From the NCBI RefSeq assembly GCF_004801405.1, contig NZ_SSOB01000024.1, positions 62,001-126,000 of the forward strand: a DNA stretch of 64,000 bases. Direction: 5' to 3'. The stretch is from Cohnella fermenti (GTDB lineage Bacteria; Bacillota; Bacilli; Paenibacillales; Paenibacillaceae). This document shows, in pieces, positions 63,603 through 64,000 of this stretch. A program made the translations under genes and the position numbers. The notes beneath the pieces are model-generated. The model was not told the DNA's origin, did no database searches, and was given only the letters and a program-made list of their open reading frames with translations. The stretch's first letter is position 1. Every line of letters begins with the position of its first letter.

Positions 63603-64000
63603 GCGAGAATGCCGTCGGCGATTGCGATCGCGATGCGCGACTGTCCACGGGAAGAGACGAGCATCTCCCGGTCGCGGGGATCGCTAAGGAAGCCGGTCTC
63701 GACGATAACGCTCGGCATCTTCACCCTGCTCAGCACGAAGTACTTCTTGCTGGGCATCGGGAGCCTGCGCGAATTCTGCTGCCGGTTCAGCCCGTCCTGG
63801 ATAAACGAGCCGAGCAGCGCGCTTCGCCCCTCATTCTGGTGGATGACGATCGGACCGCGGTTGTTGCCCCGCTTCGACCAGTTCACGTGCACGCTGACGA
63901 ACAGCTCGGGCTCGATCATATCGCTTAGGCCCTTGCGCTGCGAGAGGTCCCGATTGTGGCGGGATGCCCGCTGCCAGCGGTTGTCGTCGCTGAGCGCATA
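63578..64000 (-). CDS. N-acetylmuramoyl-L-alanine amidase (CwlD-like), 5' end outside window
   Basis: Only the C-terminal ~140 residues are visible; the frame continues through the right edge (LSDDNRW, RHNRDLSQRK before ELFVSVHVN). The Amidase_3 zinc/catalytic residues His in SVHVN and Glu in VETGFLS are present, and PSKKYFVLSRVKMPSVIVET is typical of CwlD. Amidases of this family cut the stem peptide from muramic acid; CwlD does this in spore cortex to form muramic-delta-lactam. The gene overlaps the 3' end of the convergent deacetylase by 25 bp. The zinc-binding His near the N-terminus is outside the window. Confidence 0.85.
   Translation of the reverse strand, partial: YALSDDNRWQRASRHNRDLSQRKGLSDMIEPELFVSVHVNWSKRGNNRGPIVIHQNEGRSALLGSFIQDGLNRQQNSRRLPMPSKKYFVLSRVKMPSVIVETGFLSDPRDREMLVSSRGQSRIAIAIADGILAYFCVSPA

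Overview
The window looks like chromosomal DNA of a GC-rich, spore-forming member of the Paenibacillaceae (Paenibacillus/Cohnella type). Evidence is the strong AGGAGG-type ribosome sites, frequent TTG/GTG starts, an S-layer-homology giant protein, three ATPase-less CUT1 sugar importers with lipoprotein binding proteins, several YesM/YesN-like two-component systems, and spore/cell-wall genes (CotD-like coat protein, CwlD-like amidase). No rRNA, tRNA, prophage, transposase or CRISPR array was seen.

Layout. 1-11.4 kb: end of a YesN-type regulator, a four-TM double-sensor kinase, a 1908-aa SLH-anchored glycosidase-like protein and a GH36 alpha-galactosidase. 12-17.2 kb: promoter, sugar-binding lipoprotein, two permeases and a TIM-barrel glycosidase. 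17.5-26.2 kb: LplB/YtcP-like permeases, binding lipoprotein, FAD oxidoreductase and a YesN/YesM pair. 26.3-28.3 kb: PAS-PAS hybrid kinase. 28.3-32 kb: LacI-controlled sugar-acid operon (RraA-like, SDR, UxuA-like) with two identical 20-bp operators. 32-32.8 kb: non-coding block of four kinds of repeats. 32.8-48.7 kb: divergent membrane-bound AraC regulator and a third importer with SGNH esterase, GH38-like mannosidase, a small unknown protein and a 1721-aa beta-helix protein. 49.2-55.5 kb: signalling operon made of CHASE3-GAF-kinase-REC-REC-REC, CheR, CheB and REC-GGDEF. 55.5-64 kb: AraC/PhyH divergent pair, Fur-type-regulated siderophore binding protein and Btr-like regulator, degenerate HD-GYP protein, CotD-like coat protein, xpt, divergent polysaccharide deacetylase and a partial CwlD-like amidase.

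How it fits together. The first 48 kb is mostly a plant- or polysaccharide-scavenging island: surface enzymes cut polymers, lipoproteins and permeases import the oligosaccharides (with an ATPase encoded elsewhere), intracellular glycosidases finish them, and sensors next to each set control them. The last 15 kb is signalling, iron and spore/cell-wall housekeeping.

The strongest unexplained signal is a family of arrays at five loci (17.2, 26.0, 32.4, 49.1 and 62.4 kb). Each array holds three or four 16-nt imperfect palindromes (consensus ATGYGAAAAACCGCAT) whose starts are 51-52 bp apart, about five turns of B-DNA. The sequences between palindromes are conserved position by position between three of the loci, so this is neither CRISPR nor random. 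Two arrays run into the 3' ends of genes and supply their C-terminal codons.
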